From assembly GCF_017115165.1 (NCBI RefSeq), contig NZ_JABXKF010000130.1, positions 62,001 through 126,000 on the forward strand: a stretch of DNA of 64,000 bases, in the 5' to 3' direction. The notes under the pieces are model-generated. The model ran no database searches and was not told the DNA's origin. It was given only the letters and a program-made list of their open reading frames with translations. The number at the start of each line of letters is the position of its first letter. Within the stretch, counting starts at the first letter, position 1. The translations under genes were made by a program, and so were the position numbers. Positions 56,601-64,000 of the stretch are shown one piece after another. The DNA comes from Nostoc sp. LPT. GTDB lineage: Bacteria; Cyanobacteriota; Cyanobacteriia; Cyanobacteriales; Nostocaceae.

Positions 56601-56608
56601 AGAATTAA
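50654..56608 (+). CDS. Bimodular non-ribosomal peptide synthetase A-PCP-C-A-PCP-TE
   Basis: 1984 aa. Domains: adenylation A1 (about 45-545; TSGSTGQPKG, YGPTE, YKTGDLAR, NPNGKIDRRALP), carrier PCP1 (FFELGGHSL, Ser589), condensation C (about 640-1075; HHIASDG at 775-781), A2 (about 1105-1610; TSGTTGVPKG, YGPTET, YYTGDRG, NGKVDRRALP), PCP2 (FFELGGHSI, Ser1653) and thioesterase TE (about 1710-1980; GYSFGG with Ser1797, His1954). All core residues are intact. There is no starter C domain, epimerase or methyltransferase, so it should load one residue, join a second and release a free or cyclised dipeptide. By alignment to GrsA my reading of the pocket is D-P-W-A-I-C-C-I-D for A1 and D-V-R-H-F-A-L-L-A for A2, matching no code I know. 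Start ATG 50654; product unknown. Confidence 0.95.
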   Translation: MQINSQTSEYKKNIPLDTLTPIIGTQVLQEWNDTQVVHHQDLCIHQMFEMQVERSPQAIAVVCENTQLTYQQLNQRANQLAHYLRALGVGPEVLVGICLERSLEMIVGLLGILKAGGAYVPLDPAYPSERLAFILEDTQTPVLLTQEKLVKNLPPHQAQVVCLDSNWQGNIQNIQENPVNETTTDNLIYVIYTSGSTGQPKGVTIPHRGICNQLHWKQTTFGLTHADKVLLTISFSFDPSVWQIFWPLCFGGQLFIARPGGHQDTAYLVKVITEQQITVLALVPSILRVLLEERGIENCRFIRHITCGGEALPGELIERFFAKLNLNNVLHNCYGPTEASIDTTFWTCQRETNYAIAPIGRPITNAEIHILDENLQPVPIGESGELHIGGIGLARGYLKRPELTTEKFIFNPFSSEPGARLYKTGDLARYLSDGNIEFLGRIDDQVKIRGFRIELGEIEAILAQHQALTQTLVIAREDVLGDKRLVAYIVANPEQIPSQAELRHFLETRLPEYMVPGFFVFLDILPLNPNGKIDRRALPAPDTSDIRLSTNFVPPQNSIEEVLAGIWAKVLRLEQIGIDDNFFELGGHSLLATQVMSRVRQAFQIEIPLQLLFEHPTIATLAQAVAQNQTPENDPQNQTILQIANRESAPLSFAQQRVWFLEQLEPNSPAYIVSNAQRLTGKLNLGVLQQSLDAIIVHHEALRTNFITSSDGSPIQVIGTPRPVELKIIKVTKDQVEFFLNQEVQRPFNLESDLMLRATLLQVDEQEHILLLMMHHIASDGWSIGILWQQLTALYEAFLSSKPSPLAKLPIQYADFAVWQHQWLSGEVLSRQINYWKTQLAGANTVLELPTDRPRSPVQTYQGAAQSLMLPQTLSASLTELSHQEGVTLFMTLLTVFGTILHRYTGQEDILIGSPIAGRNRSEIEGLIGFFINTVVLRTDFAGNPSFRSVLNRVRQMALTAYAHQDMPFEKLVEELQPERDTSRNPLFQVWFNMLNLRDIQLELPGVAIEPVSILETASKFDLTLYVTEQNQGIQLDLVYNTDLFTSERMMEMLHQFHHLLNQIVAAPERQISLYSLVTPEARPLLPQPMAILPEPRYELTTTMFTSWVNRTPEHSSLRQGFRTWNYRELGKIAQTLAQVMLSHGVERGDVVAVFGTHSFGLIASMLGVLLSGGVLLTLDLKLPSQRQRLMLQEAKAKYILYIDGQRREDENIGESLTSICVNPDTGEAINSSKKSIEAVNLPEITADDAAYIFFTSGTTGVPKGVLGCHKGLAHFLNWQRQTFEINQQDRVAQLTGLSFDVVLRDIFLPLTSGATLCLPEEGDNLEPTRILRYLENEQISVLHTVPSLAQLWLANVPSGVSLRNLRWLFLAGEPLKETLVLRWRDAFPESGEIINLYGPTETTLAKCYYQVPVECTPGIQPVGLPLPQTQALVLTPNHQPCGIGEPGEIVIRTPFRSLGYINAQQENRSRFVKNPFRNDRQDWLYYTGDRGCYRPDGSLEILGRRDHQVKIRGIRIEPGEIETVLAQHLDVLQTVVIAREDVPSDQRLVAYIIPNQDSAIAITDIRCFLSTKLPQYMLPSAFVVLDTMPLTPNGKVDRRALPAPDLSRQEPEATFVAPRNQVERQLTQIWEQILGVQPIGVRDNFFELGGHSILAVKLFWQIEKTFNKNLPLAILFQSGTVEALAKIICQEEDLTKNSALVNTLDQSKSSWSSLVEIQPNGSKPPFFCIHGLGGEVLCFRELALHLGTEQPFYGLQARGLDGKHPLHTRIEDMTAHYIQEIQTLQPHGPYFLGGYSFGGTVAFEMARQLQEQGEQVGILVMLDSCRPGYSWQAPFLKRVFLHLNNIVQQGPNYLWQKVVRWSYWRKQELQNTYNRYLEDVLHVPETDKHLKVIDTNTQAISDYIFSPYLGRAILLRTEDKNRDEAIGTEYDPQFGWDEVVVGGLDIHYIPGSHLDILNEPHVEVLAEKLRKCLTQAQSQSAKN

Positions 56609-56638
56609 TTTGAACTTTTCCGTTAGTTCACCTTCCCA

Positions 56639-56663
56639 CAACTCAGCACTGCTGGGTTGTTTT
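56639..56663 (+). terminator. Intrinsic terminator of the NRPS gene
   Basis: CAACTCAGC (56639-56647), loop ACT, GCTGGGTTG (56651-56659) followed by TTTTG. 9-bp stem with one G-U pair and a short T-tract, 31 bp past the NRPS stop. It separates the NRPS from the aldo/keto reductase. Confidence 0.75.
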
Positions 56664-56910
56664 GCCATTTCTTGGTCTAAACTTGAGAGAGTAATAGAAA
56701 AATGCTTGCTAGTGGTAACTAGGATGAGATAATTATTCTGTGGAACTGGAATATTGGTAAAAATCCAATAACCAAAAGACCTGACCGATTTAAGAATGCG
56801 ATGAATATTGCTAGTGTCACAGATTGAACAGAGGGAATGATTGTGGCACTAAAAGCTGGAATGACTATCGTTTTTAGATTTTAAGTTGGTAAGCAATCCA
56901 CAATCCACTG

Positions 56911-58092
56911 ATGCTATATAGAAGATTTGGACGCACAGAATTACAGATGCCAGTGTTTTCCTGCGGTGGCATGAGATATCAGTTCAAATGGGAGGATGTT
57001 CCCAATCATGAAATTCCTGCTGATAACCAGGCAAATCTGGAAGCGACTATTAGAAGGGCAGTCGAGGTTGGGATTAATCATATTGAAACTGCCCGTGGTT
57101 ATGGCACTTCGGAAATGCAATTGGGGAAAATATTGCCCAAGTTTCCCCGCAAAAAGTTGATTGTTCAGACCAAAATCAATCCAAAGGCAGATGCGAAAGT
57201 ATTCCGAGAGACATTTGAAGAATCCTTGAAAAATCTCCAGCTAGATTATGTTGACCTTTTAGGGTTGCACGGCATTAATCATCCTGAGTCGTTAGATGAC
57301 AGTATCCGTCCCGGCGGCTGTTTGGAAGTAGCGCAGCAGTTGCGAGCAGAGGGAAAAGTTAGATTTATTGGCTTTTCCACACACGGCTCGACAGATATGA
57401 TTGTGCAGACAATTAATACCAATCAATTTGATTACGTGAACCTGCATTGGTACTACATTAATCAATGGAATTGGGCAGCAATTGAAGCAGCTAAAAGCCA
57501 CGATATGGGTGTGTTTATTATTAGCCCATCTGATAAAGGAGGTTTGTTGTATAAACCTCCACAAAAATTAGTCAATCTTTGCGCCCCATTGAGTCCAATG
57601 GTGTTTAATGATTTGTTTTGTTTGAGTCATCAAGAGGTGCATACCCTGAGCTTAGGAGCAGCAAAACCAGAAGATTTTGATGAACACCTGAAGACTTTAG
57701 AATTAATAGATCGGGCATCAGAAATTTTGCCACCAATTTTAGCAAGGTTGGAATCAGAAGCGATCGCTACTTTGGGAGAAGATTGGGTAAAATCCTGGGA
57801 AACAAATCTACCAACCTTTGACGAAACCCCTGGTGAGGTAAATATTCGGGTGATTTTGTGGCTGCGGAATTTAGCGATCGCCTACGATCTAGTAGACTAC
57901 GCTAAAATGCGCTACAACCTGCTTGGCAATGGTGGCCACTGGTTCCCCGGCAACAAAGCCGATCGGTTAGAAGAATTAGACTTAGGGCAATCTCTTGCCC
58001 GTAATCCCTACGCCGATAAAATCCCCCAACTCCTGAAACAAGCTCATCAGTTGTTGGCGGGTGAAGCAGTCAAACGTCTATCTCGCACTTGA
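56911..58092 (+). CDS. Aldo/keto reductase with C-terminal extension
   Basis: 393 aa. Aldo/keto reductase barrel (MLYRRFGRTELQMPVFSCGGMRYQ; HIETARGYGTSEMQLGKIL with Glu in place of the usual catalytic Asp of the FIDTA motif and the following Tyr; IVQTKINP with Lys; LLGLHGINHPESL with His) plus about 100 extra residues at the C-terminus (EDWVKSWETNLPTFDETPGEVNIRVILWLRNLAIAYDLV). This longer type is common in cyanobacteria. Because a terminator lies between, it is probably a separate unit from the NRPS, though a role in tailoring its product cannot be ruled out. Confidence 0.88.
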   Translation: MLYRRFGRTELQMPVFSCGGMRYQFKWEDVPNHEIPADNQANLEATIRRAVEVGINHIETARGYGTSEMQLGKILPKFPRKKLIVQTKINPKADAKVFRETFEESLKNLQLDYVDLLGLHGINHPESLDDSIRPGGCLEVAQQLRAEGKVRFIGFSTHGSTDMIVQTINTNQFDYVNLHWYYINQWNWAAIEAAKSHDMGVFIISPSDKGGLLYKPPQKLVNLCAPLSPMVFNDLFCLSHQEVHTLSLGAAKPEDFDEHLKTLELIDRASEILPPILARLESEAIATLGEDWVKSWETNLPTFDETPGEVNIRVILWLRNLAIAYDLVDYAKMRYNLLGNGGHWFPGNKADRLEELDLGQSLARNPYADKIPQLLKQAHQLLAGEAVKRLSRT

Positions 58093-58103
58093 TAAATTGC
58101 ATA

Positions 58104-58175
58104 AATAGGGCATTGGCTATTATGGCGTATGGCAAATAGTAAACAATAATTATCAATGCCCAATGCCCAATGCCC
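58104..58175. repeat. Inverted heptamer element
   Basis: One GGGCATT unit (about 58108-58114) faces three tandem CAATGCC units (58154-58174). Same family as 13182-13366; it separates the aldo/keto reductase and the convergent CorC gene. Confidence 0.75.
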
Positions 58176-58179
58176 AATA

Positions 58180-59508
58180 CTAGTCAGATTTTTTCGTGTC
58201 TGCTGATTTAACTGCTTTAGGTACGACTAGCACCTTATCAACGCGATTACCATCCATATCCATCACTTCAATTCGCATACTTTGCCATTCAAAATGATCT
58301 GCTGCGGCAGGAATACGACCTAAATGGGTAATGACAAAACCGCCTAATGTTTGATAACTGCCGCGTTCCTCAGATTCCCACGCTTCCATACCAAAAAGTT
58401 CCAAAAACTCCTCTACAGGCAACATCCCATCCAAAAGCCAGGAACCATCTTCGCGTTGCACAGCTTGTGGTTGATCCTGTCCATCCGTTGAAGGAACATC
58501 ACCCACGATTTCACTCATGATGTCGTTGAGAGTGACTAATCCTTGAATTACGCCGTATTCATCCACTACCAGCGCCATGTGAGTGATAGTTTGCTTGAAC
58601 AATTCCAAAACTTTCAAGCCACGGGTGCTTTCTGGCACAAATACAGGCTGTCGCAATCCGATCGTCAAGTCTAGTGGTTCCCCTCGGAAACTCCTGGCTA
58701 ATAAGTCGGTGACAGGGATAACACCCAGCACATTGTCAAGTCCCCCCTGACAAACTGGATACCGAGAATAAGCACTATCAACCATTTTTTGGCGATTTTC
58801 TTCGGCAGAGTCGTCCAAGTCTAGCCAAACAATATCAGGACGGGGTGTCATTAAGTAGCTGACAGGGCGATCGCCTAAACGAAAGACTCGCTCTACCATA
58901 TCCTGTTCAGCTTCTTCAAAGGTTCCTGCCTCGGTGCCTTGCTCGATTAAGATCTTAATTTCTTCTTCGGTGACTTGCGGCTCGGTAGAAGCTGTAATAC
59001 CCAGTACTCGCAGGATCAAATCTGTAGAAGCACTTAAGAGATATACCATTGGCGAAGCGATCGCCGATAAGGCACGCATTGGAATAGCTACAGTCGATGC
59101 AATTCTTTCTGGATTGTTTAATGCCAGACGCTTTGGTACCAATTCGCCAACAATGAGTGACAAATAGGTAATGATCAAAACCACTACTCCAAAAGATATC
59201 GGTTCACTATAAGGTGCTAACAAAGGTACAAGTCGCACATAGACTGCCAGTCGGTTGGCAATTGTTGCTCCTCCAAAAGCACCAGTTAGGATACCGATCA
59301 GGGAAATACCCACTTGAACGGTTGACAGAAAATGATTTGGAGACTCCGCTAATTTCAATGCTGCCATTGCCTTGGCATCTCCTTGATTGGCAAGCTGCTG
59401 TAGCCTAACTTTCCGTGCCGAGACAATCGCCATCTCAGACATAGAAAATACCCCGTTAGCAATAATTAGCACCAAAATGATTAAAATTTCAAAAGTTATG
59501 GAAGACAT
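58180..59508 (-). CDS. CNNM/CorC-family membrane protein with CBS pair
   Basis: 442 aa. An N-terminal DUF21/CNNM transmembrane domain (ITFEILIILVLIIANGVFSMSEMAIVSARKVRLQQLA, about four helices to residue 175), two CBS domains (YLMTPRPDIVWLDLDD; FVPESTRGLKVLELFKQTITHMALVVDEYGVIQGLVTLNDI, about 220-345) and a C-terminal CorC/HlyC domain (WLLDGMLPVEEFLELFG to RVDKVLVVPK). It probably exports or buffers Mg2+ or Co2+. It has been called hemolysin C, but no toxin activity is implied. Divergent from mfd across a 240 bp gap. Confidence 0.93.
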   Translation of the reverse strand: MSSITFEILIILVLIIANGVFSMSEMAIVSARKVRLQQLANQGDAKAMAALKLAESPNHFLSTVQVGISLIGILTGAFGGATIANRLAVYVRLVPLLAPYSEPISFGVVVLIITYLSLIVGELVPKRLALNNPERIASTVAIPMRALSAIASPMVYLLSASTDLILRVLGITASTEPQVTEEEIKILIEQGTEAGTFEEAEQDMVERVFRLGDRPVSYLMTPRPDIVWLDLDDSAEENRQKMVDSAYSRYPVCQGGLDNVLGVIPVTDLLARSFRGEPLDLTIGLRQPVFVPESTRGLKVLELFKQTITHMALVVDEYGVIQGLVTLNDIMSEIVGDVPSTDGQDQPQAVQREDGSWLLDGMLPVEEFLELFGMEAWESEERGSYQTLGGFVITHLGRIPAAADHFEWQSMRIEVMDMDGNRVDKVLVVPKAVKSADTKKSD

Positions 59509-59748
59509 GTTTAAAATTGCCGCTTATCAGAGCAAACGTAGCTCAATCCCTAGTATCTAGTATTAAAGGTGCTTCGATAAATACTTTGACTATATACAAA
59601 GTAGTAGTTATAGTTCTTAAGTTTATTAGTCACTGTGCATTATTCTTCCACTGAAGGAATAAGAAAGCTGTTAACACTTTTAAAATAGTTGACATAAACT
59701 GCCTCAAGATTTGCTGACCTACAAAGACTCCCATCGCTAGTAGTACTT

Positions 59749-62700
59749 ATGTCATTTTCTTCTATTGTGCGTGCCTTAGGCCGATCACCGCTCACCACTG
59801 AATTTATTTCTAAGCTGAATCGACAACAAGAATTGCGGTTAAATGGCATTCCCAGGCTGCCCAAGACTCTAGTGGCTTCGGCATTAGCGCAGTCTCAGGG
59901 CAAGGATTTGTTTGTGGTTTGCGCCACTCTGGAAGAAGCTGGACGCGTTTATGCACAACTGGAGGCAATGGGATGGCAAACAGTACATTTTTACCCCACC
60001 TCCGAGGCTTCTCCCTACGAACCTTTTGACCCAGAAACTGAGATGAGTTGGGGGCAAATGCAGGTATTGGCAGATTTGGGAATGGGGGATAGACGGCTGG
60101 GGACTGGGGACTGGGGACTAGGAGGACAAAAAGAAATTATTGAAAAAGTTACTCCCTTGTCTGTTCCCAATCCCCAATTCCCAATCCCCAGTACCGGAGC
60201 GAAGCGACCCTTGGCGATTGTGGCTACTCAAGGAGCGCTGCAACCTCATTTACCACCGCCAGAGGCTTTTGGGCAATTCTGTCTTACCTTGAAAAAAGGG
60301 ATGGAATTAGACTTAAATGCATTCAGTGAGAAAATAACTATTTTGGGGTACGAACGAGTTCCTTTGGTGGAAATGGAAGGGCAATGGAGTCGGCGGGGCG
60401 ATATTGTTGATGTGTTCCCGGTTTCTTCTGAGTTTCCAGTCAGGTTGGAATGGTTTGGCGATGAAATCGAGCAAATGCGGGAATTTGACCCAGCAACCCA
60501 ACGTTCAGCCCTCGACAAAGTTGAACAGTTAATTCTAACCCCCACTAGCTTTACTCCCATCGTGATGGCTGCACTGAAAAATAGTGCTGAGTTTCGAGTG
60601 CTGAGTGCTGAGTTAAATTCTGACGCAGAACTTAGCACTGAGAACTCATCAATGATGGAGGGTAGCCGTCGCTTTTTGGGGTTAGCTTTCGAGCACCCAG
60701 CATCTCTGCTAAACTACTTAGCAGAGAATACCCTGATTGCCATTGATGAGCCAGAACAGTGTCATGCTCATAGCGATCGCTGGGTGGAAAATGCCCAAGA
60801 ACAATGGGGAATAGCACATGGACAAGAATCTACTCCCTTAGCATTACCGAAAATACACCGTTCGTTTGATGACTGTTTGGTTGATGTTGCCAAGTTTAAA
60901 ACATTATATTTATCGGAACTCTCAGAGGAAAATAGTGGGATCAATCTTGCCAGCCGTCCTGTTCCAACCACGCCACACCAGTTTGCTAAACTAGCTGAAA
61001 CCATCCGCCAAGAACGCGATCGCAATTTCTCGATCTGGCTGCTTTCTGCTCAACCTTCGCGTTCCGTCTCGCTGTTGCAAGAACATGATTGTCCGGCTCA
61101 GTTTATCCCCAATCCCCGCGACTACCAAGCGATTGATAAGCTGCAAATCAACCATATTCCCATTGCCCTCAAATATTCTGGGCTTGCGGAACTAGAAGGT
61201 TTTATCCTGCCTACTTACCGATTGGTAATTGTTACAGATCGGGAATTTTTTGGGCAGCATTCTTTGGCGACTCCCGGCTATATCCGCAAGCGCCACAAAG
61301 CTACTTCTAAGCAAGTTGATCCCAATAAGCTGCGTCCAGGCGATTATGTGGTTCATAGAAATCATGGTGTTGGGAAATTTGTCAAGCTGGAAAGTTTGAC
61401 AATTAATAACGAAACCCGTGATTATTTGGTAGTGCAGTATGCTGACGGGTTACTTAGAGTTGCAGCCGATCAAGTAGGTGCTTTATCCCGGTTTCGCGCC
61501 GCAGCTGATAAAGCACCGGAACTCAACAGGATGACCGGTAAAGCTTGGGAAAATACCAAGAATAAAGTCCGCAAAGCGATTAAAAAATTGGCGGTGGACT
61601 TGTTGAGACTTTATGCAGCGCGATCGCAACAACAAGGTTTTAGCTTTCCAGGTGATATGCCTTGGCAAGAGGAATTAGAAGATTCTTTCCCCTACCAACC
61701 CACAACGGATCAGCTCAAAGCAGTACAAGATGTAAAACGCGACATGGAAAGCGATCGCCCAATGGATCGCTTAGTTTGTGGCGATGTCGGTTTCGGTAAG
61801 ACGGAAGTGGCGATTCGTGCTATTTTCAAAGCAGTCATCGCCGGTAAACAAGTGGCACTCCTTGCGCCAACGACTATTTTAACACAGCAGCATTACCATA
61901 CACTCAAAGAACGTTTTGCTCCTTACCCCGTAAATGTCGGTTTACTCAACCGTTTTCGTTCGGCTGAAGAACGCCGCGATATTCAAAAGCGATTGGCAAC
62001 GGGTGAATTAGATGTAGTGGTTGGTACACAGCAACTTTTGGGTAAAGGCGTGATGTTCCGGGATTTAGGACTGTTGGTGGTGGATGAAGAACAAAGGTTT
62101 GGGGTAAACCAGAAAGAAAAAATTAAAAGCCTGAAAACTCAAGTGGACGTGCTTACCCTCTCCGCCACTCCCATTCCCCGGACTTTGTATATGTCTTTGT
62201 CGGGAATTCGGGAAATGAGTTTGATTACCACACCACCGCCAACTAGACGAGCGATTAAAACCCATCTGTCACCGATTAATTCCGAAAGTATTCGCAGTGC
62301 AATTCGTCAAGAATTAGACAGAGGTGGACAGGTATTTTATGTAGTTCCACGAGTAGATGGAATTGAAGAGACAACAGCAAATTTACGAGAAGTAATACCA
62401 GGAGCTAGGTTTGCGATCGCTCACGGTCAAATGGATGAAAGCGAGTTAGAATCAACCATGCTCACCTTCAGCAATGGCGATGCAGATATCCTTGTTTGTA
62501 CGACAATTATTGAATCTGGCTTAGATATTCCGCGAGTCAACACCATTTTGATTGAAGATGCTCACCGCTTTGGATTAGCACAGCTGTATCAATTACGCGG
62601 TCGTGTGGGACGTGCAGGGATACAAGCTCATGCTTGGTTATTTTATCCGAAGCAACGGGCATTATCTGACGCAGCACGGCAACGATTACGAGCGATTCAG

Positions 62701-63345
62701 GAATTTACTCAGCTAGGTTCTGGGTATCAACTAGCGATGCGCGACATGGAAATCAGAGGCGTGGGTAACTTGCTAGGGGCAGAACAATCTGGTCAAATGG
62801 ATGCCATCGGTTTTGATTTATACATGGAAATGCTGGAAGAAGCAATTCGGGAAATCCGAGGACAAGAAATTCCGAAAGTGGAGGATACTCAGATTGACCT
62901 CAACCTGACGGCATTTATCCCAGCAGATTACATTACCGATTTGGATCAAAAGATGAGTGCTTATCGGGCGGTGGCGACAGCTAAATCTAAATCAGAATTA
63001 AAGCTAATTGCTGCTGAGTGGAGCGATCGCTATGGTACTTTACCAGTCCCTGCAAATCAACTTTTGCGAGTCATGGAACTCAAACAGCTAGCGAAAAAAC
63101 TCGGATTTAGCCGGATTAAACCAGAAAACAAGCAGCACGTCGTTTTAGAAACGCCGATGGAGGAACCAGGTTGGAATTTGTTGGCGGCGAATTTACCCGA
63201 AAATCTCAAGACGCGCTTTGTGTATTCTCCTGGTAAAGTGACGGTGCGCGGGTTAGGAGTTTTTAAGGCGGATCAACAATTGCAGAATTTGATTGATGCT
63301 TTCGGGAGAATGCAAGGTGCGATTCCAGAGGCGGCTGTTGTTTGA
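59749..63345 (+). CDS. mfd: Transcription-repair coupling factor Mfd
   Basis: 1198 aa SF2 translocase that dislodges stalled RNA polymerase and recruits UvrA. Order: UvrB-like domains (about 1-330, [35 protein letters not shown]), RNA-polymerase interaction domain ([19 protein letters not shown], about 525-600), helicase motor ([18 protein letters not shown] motif [13 protein letters not shown] motif [17 protein letters not shown] motif [25 protein letters not shown] motif VI) and the TRCF domain near the C-terminus. Two stretches in the N-terminal part are translated repeats kept in frame: about residues 110-153 and about 276-303, adding some 70 residues. The essential motifs are intact. ATG 59749 is the start. 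Confidence 0.96.
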   Translation: MSFSSIVRALGRSPLTTEFISKLNRQQELRLNGIPRLPKTLVASALAQSQGKDLFVVCATLEEAGRVYAQLEAMGWQTVHFYPTSEASPYEPFDPETEMSWGQMQVLADLGMGDRRLGTGDWGLGGQKEIIEKVTPLSVPNPQFPIPSTGAKRPLAIVATQGALQPHLPPPEAFGQFCLTLKKGMELDLNAFSEKITILGYERVPLVEMEGQWSRRGDIVDVFPVSSEFPVRLEWFGDEIEQMREFDPATQRSALDKVEQLILTPTSFTPIVMAALKNSAEFRVLSAELNSDAELSTENSSMMEGSRRFLGLAFEHPASLLNYLAENTLIAIDEPEQCHAHSDRWVENAQEQWGIAHGQESTPLALPKIHRSFDDCLVDVAKFKTLYLSELSEENSGINLASRPVPTTPHQFAKLAETIRQERDRNFSIWLLSAQPSRSVSLLQEHDCPAQFIPNPRDYQAIDKLQINHIPIALKYSGLAELEGFILPTYRLVIVTDREFFGQHSLATPGYIRKRHKATSKQVDPNKLRPGDYVVHRNHGVGKFVKLESLTINNETRDYLVVQYADGLLRVAADQVGALSRFRAAADKAPELNRMTGKAWENTKNKVRKAIKKLAVDLLRLYAARSQQQGFSFPGDMPWQEELEDSFPYQPTTDQLKAVQDVKRDMESDRPMDRLVCGDVGFGKTEVAIRAIFKAVIAGKQVALLAPTTILTQQHYHTLKERFAPYPVNVGLLNRFRSAEERRDIQKRLATGELDVVVGTQQLLGKGVMFRDLGLLVVDEEQRFGVNQKEKIKSLKTQVDVLTLSATPIPRTLYMSLSGIREMSLITTPPPTRRAIKTHLSPINSESIRSAIRQELDRGGQVFYVVPRVDGIEETTANLREVIPGARFAIAHGQMDESELESTMLTFSNGDADILVCTTIIESGLDIPRVNTILIEDAHRFGLAQLYQLRGRVGRAGIQAHAWLFYPKQRALSDAARQRLRAIQEFTQLGSGYQLAMRDMEIRGVGNLLGAEQSGQMDAIGFDLYMEMLEEAIREIRGQEIPKVEDTQIDLNLTAFIPADYITDLDQKMSAYRAVATAKSKSELKLIAAEWSDRYGTLPVPANQLLRVMELKQLAKKLGFSRIKPENKQHVVLETPMEEPGWNLLAANLPENLKTRFVYSPGKVTVRGLGVFKADQQLQNLIDAFGRMQGAIPEAAVV
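60080..60205. repeat. In-frame STRR insertion 1 in mfd
   Basis: Three exact GGGGACT heptamers (60099-60119) form one arm, and CCCAATCCCCAATTCCCAAT with the following CCCCAG (about 60167-60192) forms an inverted arm, so the block could fold back on itself. It is read in frame as [17 protein letters not shown] and [13 protein letters not shown], between the conserved [10 protein letters not shown] and [17 protein letters not shown] of the UvrB-like domain. Confidence 0.8.
60580..60660. repeat. In-frame STRR insertion 2 in mfd
   Basis: GTGCTGA units at 60584-60590, 60598-60604 and 60605-60611, then an inverted CTTAGCACTGAGAACTCA (about 60631-60648). Read in frame as [20 protein letters not shown] between IVMAALK and the conserved [18 protein letters not shown]. 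Same CTCAGCA family as the array in the M16 peptidase. Confidence 0.8.
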
Positions 63346-63468
63346 TTGGGAGAAAAAGATTAGTCATCAAATGAAAATCTATGTCATTTTGAGCAGGCTG
63401 GAATTCTAAACCCAGCCCTTTGAGTCTAGTTAGTAGAATTAAAGGAAATACTAACCCAACTTCAACTC

Positions 63469-63732
63469 ATGATAAAAACTATCGAAGGCATTTATCAGGA
63501 TGGAGAAATTCATCTCACCCAGTTACCGCAAGATGTTAGCGATCGCTCTCAAGTTCTCGTCACCTTTCTAGACCCTGCCAAAATCGACCCCACGAAATTA
63601 CGCCAACTGATTGATCAGTTGGAGACAATTGCAGGTATTGGACAAGGTTTCGAGGATCTCAACGCTGGTAAAACTCGCCCAATTGAGGATTTTGTCCAAG
63701 AAATGCAGCAAAAGTATGACATTTCAGGTTGA
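63469..63732 (+). CDS. Small antitoxin-like protein, partner of the ParE-like gene
   Basis: 87 aa. The N-terminal strands (IKTIEGIYQDGEIHLTQLP, then DRSQVLVTFLD) form a small beta fold of the type seen in several cyanobacterial antitoxins (DUF104/AF2212-like or similar), followed by a helical acidic tail (GFEDLNAGKTRPIEDFVQEMQQKYDIS) that would embrace the toxin. It overlaps the next gene by 17 bp, indicating translational coupling. Family call is tentative; the pairing with a RelE/ParE-fold toxin is the main evidence. Confidence 0.72.
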   Translation: MIKTIEGIYQDGEIHLTQLPQDVSDRSQVLVTFLDPAKIDPTKLRQLIDQLETIAGIGQGFEDLNAGKTRPIEDFVQEMQQKYDISG

Positions 63733-64000
63733 GATTACCCCAATCGCGGAAACTCAGATTGAGCAAGCTTATCGCTGGTATCGAGAGCGGAATCCTGAAT
63801 TTGCTGATCGCTGGTTTCGAGGATTGATGAATGCTATTGCTACCCTACAACAGAAGCCCCAACGTTGTGCTTTAGCAGTCGAACATGAAATTTTTCCAGA
63901 AGAAGTACGTCAACTCCTTTATGGGAAAACCAAAAATGTATACCGAGTACTTTTTACGATTCGAGGTACTACAGTTAATGTATTGTATGTACGCCACAGT
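63716..64000 (+). CDS. RelE/ParE-family toxin, partial at window end
   Basis: 95 codons to the edge with no stop. It starts MTFQVEITPIAETQIEQAYRW, then NPEFADRWFRGLMNAIATLQQKPQRCALAVEHEIF, EVRQLLYGKTKNVYRVLFTI and TVNVLYVRHS. This is the ParE/RelE (plasmid stabilisation) fold: two helices, then an antiparallel sheet with the conserved R-x-L and Y-R-V-L-F. The C-terminal end lies outside the window, where about 5-10 residues are expected. It would act as either a gyrase poison or mRNA endonuclease; the sequence does not decide. Confidence 0.85.
   Translation, partial: MTFQVEITPIAETQIEQAYRWYRERNPEFADRWFRGLMNAIATLQQKPQRCALAVEHEIFPEEVRQLLYGKTKNVYRVLFTIRGTTVNVLYVRHS

Noticed and set aside
56609-58092. 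Aldo/keto reductase as an integral NRPS tailoring gene
   Set aside because: A plausible terminator and 300 bp separate it from the NRPS, and this AKR type is widespread in cyanobacteria; left as a possibility only.
1-64000. tRNA, rRNA, insertion sequence or prophage genes
   Set aside because: None recognised on reading the intergenic regions; a tRNAscan or ISfinder search would settle this, but no transposase, integrase or cloverleaf was visible.

Overview
The window looks like chromosome of a filamentous, probably heterocyst-forming cyanobacterium of the Nostoc/Anabaena type. Evidence: very frequent HIP1 octamers (GCGATCGC), a photosystem II gene (psbY), the nitrogen regulator NtcA, several cyanobacteria-specific conserved proteins (TIGR02652-type, DUF3146, DUF3084), and many tandem heptamer repeats of the STRR kind typical of these genomes. 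No rRNA, tRNA, complete insertion sequence, CRISPR array or prophage was recognised.

Layout. 0-1.6 kb: cobD-like aminotransferase behind the HU gene. 2.3-4.8 kb: accessory patch with two Uma2-family proteins and two decayed VapBC-type toxin-antitoxin modules. 4.9-10.0 kb: type IV pilus operon pilM-pilN-pilO-pilQ (minus strand). 10-15.2 kb: sugar-binding lipoprotein, folC, psbY (too short for routine ORF calling), a gamma carbonic anhydrase-like protein, a zinc-ribbon protein and a VOC protein. 15.4-18.2 kb: an M16 zinc peptidase split by a heptamer array. 18.3-24 kb: map with a clear terminator, a membrane-anchored repeat protein cut short by a nonsense codon, an amidase coupled to a Crp-family regulator, and a gene remnant. 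24.4-33.8 kb: GNAT, aldo/keto reductase, an HMA-domain protein lacking one metal cysteine, DUF3146, YqgF-like nuclease, DUF3084 protein, ntcA with an upstream NtcA-type site, fabI-hisB and an ABC ATPase. 34.2-48.6 kb: a Wzx/Wzy-type exopolysaccharide locus (export protein, beta-helix protein, Wzc-like kinase, two glycosyltransferases, polymerase, flippase, initiating sugar transferase). 50.6-58.1 kb: a bimodular NRPS (A-PCP-C-A-PCP-TE) behind a 2 kb AT-rich leader, then an aldo/keto reductase. 58.2-64 kb: CorC-type CBS protein, mfd, and an antitoxin/ParE-like pair running off the window end.

The exopolysaccharide genes can be read as one pathway: the WbaP-like enzyme loads the first sugar on undecaprenyl phosphate, the glycosyltransferases extend it, Wzx flips it, Wzy polymerises it, and the Wzc-like kinase with the Wza-like protein controls length and export. 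The pil genes encode the inner-membrane platform and outer-membrane secretin of the type IV pilus.

The most striking feature is not a gene. Heptamer repeat elements, often built as two arms in inverted orientation, sit between genes and also inside coding sequences of conserved genes (cobD, folC, mfd twice, and an M16 peptidase). Four of these insertions keep the frame; the fifth, six copies of a CACTCAG unit, puts the two halves of the peptidase out of frame, so a change in copy number could restore it.
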